From Cytophagales bacterium (GTDB taxonomy: Bacteria > Bacteroidota > Bacteroidia > Cytophagales > Cyclobacteriaceae): DNA of 64,000 nt. The notes below the pieces were generated by a model. That model saw nothing but the letters and a program-made list of their open reading frames with translations. It was not told where the DNA came from and did not search any database. The translations under genes were made by a program, and so were the position numbers. Positions 18,033-26,699 of the stretch are shown in pieces (positions within the stretch are counted from its first letter, which is position 1; every line of letters begins with the position of its first letter). The stretch is taken from NCBI GenBank assembly GCA_033344775.1, contig JAWPMT010000005.1, positions 789,501-853,500 of the forward strand. The letters run 5' to 3'.

Positions 18033-19465
18033 AATTCAATGGTAATTCGCCGCAGAAAGCGGCCATGGTCTACTTAATTCTCGGCATGCTTCCGTCTGGC
18101 ATCAAGATCTTCTTGCTTCCAGTCTACATTAATTTCCTATCTCCGGCAGATTACGGTATCCTTTCCATTCTCAATGTCTTTGCAGCGGCTTATGGCATTT
18201 TAGGCGCCTTTCAAATGAACATTGGTGTAGGCGTCCATTTCTTCAAAACCGAAGCAAAGGATGCTTTCGAAAAAACCGCAATTTCCTCGACGATCATTCT
18301 CGCGTTCATCTCATTCTTGTTCTTTATGGCTTTAGGGCCGGTCTTATTCAAGTACTTTTTCAAGATTCCCGAGTTAGATTTCTTTCCTTTAGGCCTCATG
18401 ACTTTGGTGACCGGACTGGTAACACAGGTCCATCTGGTCTATTTTGTCTTGCTGAAGAACACCTATCGGTTGAAGGAATTGAGTATCTACTCGGTTAGCT
18501 TGCTTGTCTTAAGCTCCGGATTACAATTCTTCCTGATCGTTTTCATGGAATTGAATGTGATGGGTTCCGTCCTGGGAGGCCTGATCGCGAATGCTGGGGT
18601 TGTTGTGGTTTTGTTATTCTTGAACCGAAAGTCGCTTACTTTCCACGTCAATTATGACATTCTGAAAGGTTGCCTGGCCGTCAGCCTTCCAATGATCCCT
18701 TCAGTTTTCATCAATTGGGTCATCAACTTTGGGGATCGAGTCATTCTAGAAAAATACCTTACACTTCATGATCTGGGCATATATACGCTACTGCTCAATA
18801 TACTTGGGGTTTCCTTACTGATCTCACAGTCCTTGGCCACTGCCATCCGCCCCATGTTCTTCACTTATCTTAACGACCCTCAGGAAAACAAATCTCAATT
18901 GATGGGTTTGGATCGGAATTTCACCCTTATTTCGGTATTATCCTCTTCTGCAGTCATGCTGATCGGCTTCAACCTGGAGCTGATCATCTCTGATGAACGA
19001 TACTTGAGCATCATCCCATTCATGAGTATGGCGATCTTTATTTTGTTGCCTAAAGCATTGGTAAAACTCCCAAGACTTGCCATGGCATTTAAAGGTAAAA
19101 CCGGCTTGATCTCCTTATTCACTTTTGTGAATGCCGCGGTGATGATCACTCTCATGCTCTGGCTTATTCCCATCGGAGGGATCACGTATGCATTGATCAG
19201 CATGTCCATCGCATCAGCCGTAGAACTACTTTTGTGCTACATCATTTTCTATCAATTGAAAATTCCTAATAGTGCCAAAGCAAGTATCATTATGGTCCTT
19301 GCTTCGAGTATTTTAATTACTGGTGTCTGTTGGATAGGGTTGAAAATGGATTGGGCCTATGGTATTATCGGTATCCTGCAATTCATGGTCGCGCTTATGA
19401 TCATTGTATTAATCGAAAGGAAAAACCTGTCCATTTCCAGAATCACAAATATGTTCAATTCATGA
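18029..19465 (+). CDS. Polysaccharide/lipid-linked flippase (MATE-like, Wzx-type)
   Basis: 478 aa with about 12-14 membrane segments across the whole length and no soluble domain. The N-terminal YINFLSPADYGILSILNV pattern is typical of O-antigen/teichoic acid flippases of the MOP superfamily, which move lipid-linked sugars across the inner membrane. ATGA overlaps link it to the genes before and after it. The cargo is presumably the product of the neighbouring phosphotransferases. Confidence 0.85.
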   Translation: MKFNGNSPQKAAMVYLILGMLPSGIKIFLLPVYINFLSPADYGILSILNVFAAAYGILGAFQMNIGVGVHFFKTEAKDAFEKTAISSTIILAFISFLFFMALGPVLFKYFFKIPELDFFPLGLMTLVTGLVTQVHLVYFVLLKNTYRLKELSIYSVSLLVLSSGLQFFLIVFMELNVMGSVLGGLIANAGVVVVLLFLNRKSLTFHVNYDILKGCLAVSLPMIPSVFINWVINFGDRVILEKYLTLHDLGIYTLLLNILGVSLLISQSLATAIRPMFFTYLNDPQENKSQLMGLDRNFTLISVLSSSAVMLIGFNLELIISDERYLSIIPFMSMAIFILLPKALVKLPRLAMAFKGKTGLISLFTFVNAAVMITLMLWLIPIGGITYALISMSIASAVELLLCYIIFYQLKIPNSAKASIIMVLASSILITGVCWIGLKMDWAYGIIGILQFMVALMIIVLIERKNLSISRITNMFNS

Positions 19466-20310
19466 CGATCGATCGATTTTGGAAAAGAATGCGCCCCCAC
19501 TTCATCATTATTGGTGGGGTGAAATGTGCCTCTACTTCGATGTTCCGATACCTCATCGATCATCCAAACATCCTACCAGGAGCCTATAAAGAGCCCATGT
19601 TTTTCAATCACCTGGGATTAATTAGAGCAACACTGACTTTTCCGCGATACCTGAGGAATTTCCCGATGAAGGAAAACAGGCAATCAGTCACCTTGAACTG
19701 GGCCAAGTTATCACCGGAAGGAAAGGTCATTGATACGGTGATCGAGCAGGACGTCAAGGATGGTATCCAGCATGTTACCGGCGAAGCTTCTGCCACCTAT
19801 AATCATGCAGCTGACCCGAAGGTAGTGAAGGCACTCTTACCCAAAGTGAAGATCATTTTCCTGGTTCGAAACCCCACCGAAAGATTCATCTCTCACTACA
19901 ACATGTTCCAGCGGTTCCACCGTGAAGGGCGACCAGGATATGATATCGGTGAGTTATCCGCATTTGTGGAGCAAGAAATTGACAACTATCACTCTAATGA
20001 ACCCATCCGATTATTGCATCAAGGCCTTTACCATGAACTGGCCACCAAATGGACACGACATTTCGGAGAGGGGCAGTTTCTCATCATACACAAGGACCAA
20101 TTGGATGCACCTGAGAATGCCCATAAATTGCTACAAGAAGTCACTTCATTTCTAGGCTTACCTGCGCATGATTATGCCAATATTCTCACTCAGAAATACA
20201 ACGTAGCGCCCCAAAAAGAAACCAATGATCGATCCAAAGACTTGTTGGATGAATTTTATGCGCCTGCTAATAAGCTGTTTACGAGGGATTTTGGAATTTC
20301 ACTTGCTTAG
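19462..20310 (+). CDS. Sulfotransferase domain protein
   Basis: 282 aa. Start at the ATG overlapping the flippase stop (ATGA); a longer frame from 19330 would run inside the flippase gene and is unlikely. The PAPS-binding 5'-PSB region is IIIGGVKCASTSMFRYL (residues about 13-29) and the 3'-PSB is VRNPTERFISHYNMF. No signal peptide, so it is cytoplasmic. It would add sulfate from PAPS to a carbohydrate or lipid, likely before export by the upstream flippase. It faces a second sulfotransferase gene 15 bp away. Confidence 0.84.
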   Translation: MTIDRFWKRMRPHFIIIGGVKCASTSMFRYLIDHPNILPGAYKEPMFFNHLGLIRATLTFPRYLRNFPMKENRQSVTLNWAKLSPEGKVIDTVIEQDVKDGIQHVTGEASATYNHAADPKVVKALLPKVKIIFLVRNPTERFISHYNMFQRFHREGRPGYDIGELSAFVEQEIDNYHSNEPIRLLHQGLYHELATKWTRHFGEGQFLIIHKDQLDAPENAHKLLQEVTSFLGLPAHDYANILTQKYNVAPQKETNDRSKDLLDEFYAPANKLFTRDFGISLA

Positions 20311-20325
20311 GAACATTTGACACTA

Positions 20326-21105
20326 TCACGATTGTAAGCGGTAACCAAAGTACTGCAACAAGTCCTCATTTACCCCAAACACTTCATTGATTTCCGAAAT
20401 AGCTGAAGCACTCAGCCGATCAATTTTTTCCTGATTGAAGTTTTTTAGTCCCAGTGGCTGTTGGTAATGATTATGGGCATAAAAAATCCCGCCCGTTTCG
20501 ATATCACTCAGCTCTCCAAGAAATGCAGTTAGTCGCTTTTTAAATGTCTCAGGATCCTGGACCAGTGTTTCGTAATGAAGCAACAAAGCTCGATCCAATT
20601 CTTTTAGATTTCTCTGTTGCACTTTCAACATACGAATCACAAATTCTGCCGTTTGCCTGGGTGTGAAGTCATTTTTCCTAATGAATGTTTCACAGTGAGC
20701 GTATGGATCTCTGACAAAAACGAGAAAATAGGCAGGTTCGAAAACAGCTTCAATGGCTCGCGCTCTCAATAAGTTTGTAGGGCTTTTTTCCAGTAATACA
20801 CACTTTCGGACATCCCAATACTTCCGCCATTCCTGCTTCACAAAATGCCAGTCAATCTCAAGGTCTTCTTCCCACTGCTGCCCATGAGTAAACATGTGAT
20901 CGATTACTGTAGGCAGCAATTGCCCTTCGCGCGTATGTAAATAATTATTTGACGAAACATGTTCAGACGTGGAAAGCAACTCTGTAAGCTCCGTCGTTCC
21001 TCCATGCGTAGCTTCGAGAACGAAAAGGTACTTGTTGTTTACTTTAGATGAAAAGGCTTTTTTCAACGCATTCTGATAAACAATGATGGCATAGTTCATA
21101 TACAC
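20326..21105 (-). CDS. Sulfotransferase family protein
   Basis: 259 aa. The PAPS-binding loop appears as LEATHGGTTELTELLS (residues about 29-44) and the 3'-PSB as VFVRDPYAHCETFIRKND near residue 130. Divergent from the neighbouring sulfotransferase at 19462. It is the last gene of the reverse operon running from 27300, with 12 nt to the glycosyltransferase upstream, so sulfation is probably a late decoration step of that pathway. Acceptor unknown. Confidence 0.75.
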   Translation of the reverse strand: MYMNYAIIVYQNALKKAFSSKVNNKYLFVLEATHGGTTELTELLSTSEHVSSNNYLHTREGQLLPTVIDHMFTHGQQWEEDLEIDWHFVKQEWRKYWDVRKCVLLEKSPTNLLRARAIEAVFEPAYFLVFVRDPYAHCETFIRKNDFTPRQTAEFVIRMLKVQQRNLKELDRALLLHYETLVQDPETFKKRLTAFLGELSDIETGGIFYAHNHYQQPLGLKNFNQEKIDRLSASAISEINEVFGVNEDLLQYFGYRLQS

Positions 21106-21117
21106 CGATTGATTGAT

Positions 21118-21972
21118 CTACCACGTCTTTACTCTCCTTATGACCTTCTTGAATACAGCAAGCCGCTGCTTCAACGATTGAATAAAAGGTTCTTTTGGCT
21201 CAGCATCAAACTCATGTGTTTCCCAAACTGATAATGCCCGTTGTGCCCATTGAAATGCGTTCATCGACATGAATGTCAATCGACCCTCCCCATGGATCGG
21301 GTTGATCTCTGCTTGATCCAGTGGGCGGGGCACCTGATAGGGGGCAATTTGAATCCGATTGATTCTTGCTTTTTCAAAAATCGCCGATAGCACAATGTCA
21401 TCGGCCAACTGGGTTAGTGCTGAATTTTGAAGCGATTCAATGAGTTCTTTAGGAACCAGGTTGGGGTTGAAAAGGATCAAACTAAACCCCTGAACCGTAT
21501 CTACCGCTAAAGGGGACTTGTTATTCCTGATTACGGTCAATGCATTGTTTTGGAGTTCCTCATGAACCATGAATCGACGGATTTTTTGCCCCTGAAGTAC
21601 GCCTCCTGTAGAACAGTAAACCTGATGCGGGTCTTTCTGGAAAAATTCATAAAGATTGGCCACCATTTCAGTAGAATAATGACAATCATCATCCATGACC
21701 AAGAGCATGACCTCCTCACCTGCTAAATAAGCCAATGCCGGCAGCCATTTTGTTGCAGGGCCAAAATCCTGATCATGCTCAAACACCTTGACTTGCGAAA
21801 ACTTACCGATAAAATCAGGCAAATCATAGCCGCAACCTTCCTTCAAACAGTGTTTGGGCAATTGCAAATGGATTTCATCCGGTGGCATGGACTGATTCAA
21901 AATGGAAAGTAATACGGGTTCCAAATATGCAATCCGTGATGGCATGGTGGTCAATGTGGCAATCAATTTCAT
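21118..21972 (-). CDS. GT-A-type glycosyltransferase
   Basis: 284 aa. N-terminal MKLIATLTTMPSRIAYLEPV and VFEHDQDFGPATKWLPAL, and the metal-binding MDDDCHYS at about residue 90, point to a family-2-like nucleotide-sugar glycosyltransferase. No membrane segment. It lies 8 nt after the methyltransferase gene and is a member of the reverse operon. Sugar and acceptor cannot be predicted. Confidence 0.75.
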   Translation of the reverse strand: MKLIATLTTMPSRIAYLEPVLLSILNQSMPPDEIHLQLPKHCLKEGCGYDLPDFIGKFSQVKVFEHDQDFGPATKWLPALAYLAGEEVMLLVMDDDCHYSTEMVANLYEFFQKDPHQVYCSTGGVLQGQKIRRFMVHEELQNNALTVIRNNKSPLAVDTVQGFSLILFNPNLVPKELIESLQNSALTQLADDIVLSAIFEKARINRIQIAPYQVPRPLDQAEINPIHGEGRLTFMSMNAFQWAQRALSVWETHEFDAEPKEPFIQSLKQRLAVFKKVIRRVKTW

Positions 21973-21980
21973 GCTTGCGC

Positions 21981-22760
21981 CTATTTTTCGGCGATCAAGA
22001 CAAAATACCCGACCTGCCGAAGATTATAGAGTTGCTCTAATATCAGCCCACCAAGATAAATCTCAAACTTTAAACGATGCTGATTTGGAGAAAAGAACAG
22101 CATCAATCCGACCAAAAATATTAATGTACTTAAAAGCCATTTTGCCCGCTTGGTTACGTAACTGGAAAGGTCCACCTGTTTTACTGAAAAACCTTTTTGC
22201 TCCAGGCACAGCACCATTCTCTCTCTCTTATCGAAACCGGGGACCTGCCAAAACCTTTTATGCTGTTTTAGTTGAACGTTCACATCTTCTAAAACAAAAT
22301 CATCGGCGATGATCAATGTTCCTTCAGTCTCCAGGCTCTCAGTAAGATTATCAAGAACAACTTCGATATCACCAACATGTTTAATAGACTCAATGGCCAG
22401 CACTTTATCGTATTTTTCAGCAATGGGATTATCAAAACTCGCTACCTCAAACGCAATCTGCCGCTCTAAGTCCAATTGCTGAGACTGTTGCCTGGCAAAG
22501 GCTACCTCCTCTTTAGACAATGAAATTCCCTTGCCTGATACACCTACGTTTCGCGCCAGCTTTAATAGGCTATAGCCTGTCCCACACCCAGCATCAAAGA
22601 TCCTATCCTGAGGAGAAAACTTGACCTGATCCATCAACCAATCGAGCAGATCAGCATAGCGATCATCCAGATAAAGGGATTTGTGAATGGGGTAAACGCC
22701 CTTACGTTTCCTAGACTCAAAACTGAACAGGGTATCGTACAGTTGAGAGACGTTGCTCAT
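21981..22760 (-). CDS. Class I SAM-dependent methyltransferase with membrane segment
   Basis: 259 aa. SAM-binding motif I is FDAGCGTGYSLLKLA (about residues 55-69), followed by the acidic motif near VLAIESIKHVGD. The arrangement resembles the cyclopropane-fatty-acid synthase/C-methyltransferase group (GISLSKEEVAFA). A hydrophobic stretch near residues 208-225 (LLSTLIFLVGLMLFF) is unusual for this class and suggests membrane association. It overlaps the next methyltransferase by 4 nt. Confidence 0.78.
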   Translation of the reverse strand: MSNVSQLYDTLFSFESRKRKGVYPIHKSLYLDDRYADLLDWLMDQVKFSPQDRIFDAGCGTGYSLLKLARNVGVSGKGISLSKEEVAFARQQSQQLDLERQIAFEVASFDNPIAEKYDKVLAIESIKHVGDIEVVLDNLTESLETEGTLIIADDFVLEDVNVQLKQHKRFWQVPGFDKRERMVLCLEQKGFSVKQVDLSSYVTKRAKWLLSTLIFLVGLMLFFSPNQHRLKFEIYLGGLILEQLYNLRQVGYFVLIAEK

Positions 22761-23464
22761 GCTTTTTTCAGTACAAAAATGAATTCATAGGCTCCCCGAA
22801 TACTGAAAGGGAACCTGAGCACTTTGGAGAAATTGATCATGCGCTTTGGCTTCAAAAATCGGATCACCTTGTAATATGGCCAATGATCGGGATAAATCGC
22901 CTCTACCTTCAACCCTACTCCAGCGAATAATTCAGTCCATTCCTCCAGGTTCAGTGCATCCTGGTGGCCTTTATTATTCTGGATCCCAAGGGGTTTCCAA
23001 AAGTATTTCCAAAAGAAGTGTTCCGAATTCCGGACCATCAGACAAATTTTTCCATCGCTTCTCAGCACACGCATTTGCTCTTTGAGAGCCTTTTCACGGT
23101 CGAGCATACGCTCCATAGAACCAATGCACGAAATGGTATTAAAGGTCTGATCAGCAAAGGGTAAAGCTTCTGCATTTGCTTCCTGTATGCTCGCTTCCGG
23201 GCAATACTCTTTCGCCCGCCTGACCGCTTCTTCCGAAAGGTCAACGCCATTGCAAACCGCACCGCGCTGAGACATCACTTTGAGTAACAGGCCCAGACCA
23301 CAAGCCACATCTAAGTGGGTATCTCCTTTAGATGGATTCAAAATACCTCCGAAAATCTGGTAAGCCTGCAATGGACGCAGATAGGTGAATCCCCATCGCC
23401 TGTAATTGCTATCGAACCAGTTCTTGATTTTAATTTGTTCGGTCATGCTCAGTGCCTGATCCAT
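22757..23464 (-). CDS. Class I SAM-dependent methyltransferase (Methyltransf_11-like)
   Basis: 235 aa. Motif I LDVACGLGLLLKVMSQ (about 51-66), motif II GVDLSEEAVRRAKEYC, and a later ALPFADQTFNTISCIGSMERM give a typical UbiE/Methyltransf_11 profile. It is soluble apart from a moderately hydrophobic C-terminus. With the adjacent methyltransferase it gives the operon two methylation steps. Target unknown. Confidence 0.8.
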   Translation of the reverse strand: MDQALSMTEQIKIKNWFDSNYRRWGFTYLRPLQAYQIFGGILNPSKGDTHLDVACGLGLLLKVMSQRGAVCNGVDLSEEAVRRAKEYCPEASIQEANAEALPFADQTFNTISCIGSMERMLDREKALKEQMRVLRSDGKICLMVRNSEHFFWKYFWKPLGIQNNKGHQDALNLEEWTELFAGVGLKVEAIYPDHWPYYKVIRFLKPKRMINFSKVLRFPFSIRGAYEFIFVLKKA

Positions 23465-23475
23465 TTATTAATGAT

Positions 23476-24480
23476 TTATGTGGTGCTAATGATATTCAGG
23501 TATTCCTTACTACAAACATCCCAGGAATACTCAGTTGGTACCTGACATTGAAAATCAGCTTCGTTGGCTTTATTCATCTCTACAAACGCATGAGCAAGCC
23601 TTTCTATCGAATAAGGCGGCACCAAAATTCCCTGATTCGCTCCAATGATTTCAGCTGATCCTCCTACGTTGAAAGCTAACACTGGTAGTCCATTATGTAA
23701 GGCTTCACAAAAGGTGATGGGGAGATTTTCCATGACGGAAGTATGCAGCAAAAATGCATAATCACCGTAGGGAACTTGTTCTTGAAATCCCATGATCCTT
23801 ACAAAACTGAACCGAGACAATTCATCCGCCAGGACCTGATCATTGACTCGTCCAAAAATATGTATCTGAACCTTTATATGCCCCTGTTGTTTCAGCAGGC
23901 GAAAAAGGTCCAATGCCCTTGCATACTTTCTCTGATCAATGTTTCCCGCCATGAGCACATTGGAGGTTTTCTCCGTAGTTGGTGCCTTGATTGAAGAAAA
24001 ACCATTTCTCACTACAGACACCCGATCAGTGAATTTCCGAATGAATTCCGCTTTATGGTGAGATACTGAGAACACATGTTTTGCGCTCCGAAATATCCGA
24101 ATGTAGGCAGTGGTGTAAAACAAGGACCGTATCCTGTTTTTTAACCCAAACTGTCTCATCTCCGGCCAGTTATCGTGATAAGTGAAGTAGAAGGGCACCC
24201 TGGCCAGTAAAAACAAAAAAGCATTGTAGAAATCCCCATAGAAAACGGACTCTTGTTGTATCCATTGTCTGACGAATGTTACCGCTTCTCTCCAGTTATT
24301 GTATTTGACAAAATTCAGTGATTTGAATGGATGTACTCCTAGTTGTGTCCCGATGACGGTTACCCCTCGAAATTCCTGCTCAAGTCTGGAGAATATCTCA
24401 CAAGTGGCTGTAGAACCACCTGAAAAATTGGTCCCAAAGTGAGTGGTTAAAATCACCAGTTGTTTGTCTTTAAGCTTCAT
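23476..24480 (-). CDS. Glycosyltransferase family 4 protein
   Basis: 334 aa with the GT-B fold. The C-terminal half shows VLMAGNIDQRKYARALDLF, then LHTSVMENLPITFCEALHNGLPVLAFNVGGSAEII, the GT4 donor-binding EX7E-type region. The N-terminal half carries THFGTNFSGGSTATCEIF. Retaining glycosyltransferase, cytoplasmic. Its start overlaps the PTPS-like gene by 11 nt, so it belongs to the same operon and likely glycosylates the product. Confidence 0.83.
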   Translation of the reverse strand: MKLKDKQLVILTTHFGTNFSGGSTATCEIFSRLEQEFRGVTVIGTQLGVHPFKSLNFVKYNNWREAVTFVRQWIQQESVFYGDFYNAFLFLLARVPFYFTYHDNWPEMRQFGLKNRIRSLFYTTAYIRIFRSAKHVFSVSHHKAEFIRKFTDRVSVVRNGFSSIKAPTTEKTSNVLMAGNIDQRKYARALDLFRLLKQQGHIKVQIHIFGRVNDQVLADELSRFSFVRIMGFQEQVPYGDYAFLLHTSVMENLPITFCEALHNGLPVLAFNVGGSAEIIGANQGILVPPYSIERLAHAFVEMNKANEADFQCQVPTEYSWDVCSKEYLNIISTT

Positions 24481-24835
24481 AGCTCGCAGAAGCCACGTGG
24501 GACTCCAACAATTCGATTTTCAAGCGCAAATGTGGCTCAATCTGTGCTTTGATCTTTCCATGAATGTAGGCCGCCAGGAATTCAGTAGTGGTCAATATTC
24601 CTTTTAACTCTGGCATCTCATCCAGGTCCTGATAGTTGAGTTTACCCAACACCTCTTTGGTAATGTTTGTGGCTTCTCCGATATCAATTACCACATTGGC
24701 ATGATTGAGATCTTTGCTCATAAAAGTGGCCTCTATCACATAGGTGGCTCCATGTTTGTTTTGCGCTGGTCCAAAAAATGGATCAGGCAAAGAATGAGCG
24801 ATCATGATATGGTCTTTTACGGTTACTGTAAACAT
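24470..24835 (-). CDS. PTPS/QueD-fold protein lacking catalytic residues
   Basis: 121 aa, the length of 6-pyruvoyl-tetrahydropterin synthase/QueD. The fold signatures are present (AHSL with His14, NKHGATY with His28, LLESH with Glu111). By eye against the family consensus, the catalytic Cys of CxxLHGH is Ala24, the third zinc His is Ala30, and the Asp-His dyad of LDHxxLN appears as Asn67-Tyr68. So it should not catalyse the usual PTPS reaction and may bind a pterin or do different chemistry. It is embedded between the dehydrogenase and the GT4 gene with overlaps on both sides. Confidence 0.72.
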   Translation of the reverse strand: MFTVTVKDHIMIAHSLPDPFFGPAQNKHGATYVIEATFMSKDLNHANVVIDIGEATNITKEVLGKLNYQDLDEMPELKGILTTTEFLAAYIHGKIKAQIEPHLRLKIELLESHVASASYEA

Positions 24836-25791
24836 CAGCGATAGTTAATGATAGTACTTAATTCCTTTATTTCTCCAGCACGGAGTTTATCGTAAAATTC
24901 AGGGGTGTCCTGAAAATTGATTTCGTTTCCCAGCAAGTAGATTGGGTTGATTTCCTGCAATAAGCGAATGACCAGATCTTTCCGGTTTTTGTAATTCCAT
25001 ATTGGCTGCTTTCTGTAGGGAATGTGGCTTACCTGTGAACAGATAAGGCGCTTCCTGCCATAATGAAAATTCTCACCTAATGACAGGTTCACCTGGCGGT
25101 TCCCATACCAACTCAACTCTATAACTGTACCTTCTAAACGTGTCAATCGAAATGCATCCTTCAACGCTTGCTCGGAAGAGGTTGTGTTAAAAACCACATC
25201 AAATTCCTTTTCTTCTCCATCGTAAAAGCCCAATCCATGTGCAGCAATCAAATCTGATTTTAGCGGATCTATCTCATGTACATGCAAATTCAGGCCAGGA
25301 TGTTTCTGTAATGTACTAGCTACAAGCGCCCCAATGGTGCCGTAGCCCTGGATCAATACACGATCTCCCAACTCGATTTGTGCATCCCAAACTGCATTGA
25401 CAGCTGTTTCCATGTTACTGATCAAGGTAGCCAGTTTAGGATCCATTCCTTCTGGAAGGACACGCACATCGTCACGCTTGACAAGGACGACATCCTGGTG
25501 AGGGTGCATCACATGTACATATTTCCCATTGAGGTTTCCTTCACTGATCACCTCACCTACCAAGGAATATCCGTACGTGAAACGCTGACTCAACGTCCCT
25601 TTTTGATATAACACCGCCATCTTATGGGCAAGTTCAGGATCGAGCATTTGGTTGGTAAGAACCCTTTCGGTACCTGCACTGATCAAGGAATACATCGATC
25701 GAATCAAGAGCTGATCTTCCGATGGTGAAGACAGTTCACTCGGTTCCAGCCAGCTTTTTTGAAGATCATGCCACAATTCGACAGACTTCAT
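24835..25791 (-). CDS. MDR-family (zinc-binding alcohol) dehydrogenase
   Basis: 318 aa, medium-chain dehydrogenase/reductase. Early LIRSMYSLISAGTERVLTNQ matches the GroES-like part of the BchC/zinc-dehydrogenase branch, and VLIQGYGTIGALVAST (about residues 174-189) is the NAD(P)-binding Rossmann loop. The classic Cys/His zinc site is not obvious. Its stop overlaps the PTPS-like gene start by 1 nt. In this operon it would oxidise or reduce a side-chain alcohol of the intermediate; that is inference. Confidence 0.8.
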   Translation of the reverse strand: MKSVELWHDLQKSWLEPSELSSPSEDQLLIRSMYSLISAGTERVLTNQMLDPELAHKMAVLYQKGTLSQRFTYGYSLVGEVISEGNLNGKYVHVMHPHQDVVLVKRDDVRVLPEGMDPKLATLISNMETAVNAVWDAQIELGDRVLIQGYGTIGALVASTLQKHPGLNLHVHEIDPLKSDLIAAHGLGFYDGEEKEFDVVFNTTSSEQALKDAFRLTRLEGTVIELSWYGNRQVNLSLGENFHYGRKRLICSQVSHIPYRKQPIWNYKNRKDLVIRLLQEINPIYLLGNEINFQDTPEFYDKLRAGEIKELSTIINYR

Positions 25792-26699
25792 GATTCGTAG
25801 GTAAGGTTTCCAACAAACATGATTTCATCACCCATGGGCACAAACTTACTTTCACTGAACGTGATCGCATCCTCCACCTGATTGACTCCATCAAAACTGA
25901 AGGAACTCACCCCAGCACCTAATACTTTCGGCGCAAAGTGCAACTGAACCTGATCCAACTGTCGCTGTTGAATAAAGGACGAAGTAGTGAAACTTCCACC
26001 TTCAATGTAAACAGAATAAATACCTGTTTTGCTCAGTTCAATCAATACGTCCTGCAGGTTTATTTCTTCGGAAGATGAACTGCCATTCAAAACAGCTTGA
26101 TTCTTGTAAATCAAGGTTTCTGGTCCTATCGCATGATATTGTTCTTCGCTGAATTCAGGGGCATCACCAATGATCACTTTAATGGGGTCAGCGCCATTCA
26201 CTTTTCTAACATTCAGCCGAGGGTTGTCAGTGACTACTGTATTGGCGCCAACCAAAATACCATCGCACAAGGCACGCATGCGATGTGCATGGATTAGGTT
26301 TTCTTCATTCCCAATCCACTTGCTATCACCGGTGCATGAGGCAATCCTTCCATCCAGTGTCTGCGCAAAGTGAGAGATAGAAAAACACTTTCCCTGTTTT
26401 GAGCCAAAGAAGGGTAAAGTCGTATATGGAAAATAGAGTGTCAGACAATGCTGTTCTTCTGGAGATAAACCCATTTCATCTCTGATACGCAGCTGTTGAA
26501 ATCCCCCTGCAAAAGGATGGTTTTGGGTTATCTTTTCAACATCAAATTCCAAATAGAGATCGGCTCCTTCGTTGTATTCGAAGGAGACTTCAACATCTTG
26601 TCGTAAGTAAATAGAGATCGTAGCAGGAAACTGAGCAGCATTCGTGAATTGTTCCTTGATCGACAAAAGGGCATCCCAAATCTTCATTCTACAATTCAT
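25788..26699 (-). CDS. RibD C-terminal-type reductase with extra N-terminal domain
   Basis: 303 aa. Residues about 123-300 match the RibD C-terminal/dihydrofolate-reductase-like domain (SISHFAQTLDGRIA, HRMRALCDGILVGANTV, NPRLNV, YSVYIEGG). The deaminase domain of normal RibD, with its HAE and PCxxC zinc motifs, is absent. The first ~115 residues form a beta-rich domain I do not recognise. The reductase would convert the ribosyl side chain of the GTP cyclohydrolase II product to ribityl before any deamination. It overlaps the ribA-type gene by 11 nt. Confidence 0.8.
   Translation of the reverse strand: MNCRMKIWDALLSIKEQFTNAAQFPATISIYLRQDVEVSFEYNEGADLYLEFDVEKITQNHPFAGGFQQLRIRDEMGLSPEEQHCLTLYFPYTTLPFFGSKQGKCFSISHFAQTLDGRIASCTGDSKWIGNEENLIHAHRMRALCDGILVGANTVVTDNPRLNVRKVNGADPIKVIIGDAPEFSEEQYHAIGPETLIYKNQAVLNGSSSSEEINLQDVLIELSKTGIYSVYIEGGSFTTSSFIQQRQLDQVQLHFAPKVLGAGVSSFSFDGVNQVEDAITFSESKFVPMGDEIMFVGNLTYES

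Noticed and set aside
19330-19461. Extended start of the sulfotransferase inside the flippase gene
   Set aside because: The extra 44 residues have no family match and the ATGA overlap at 19462 gives a normal start.
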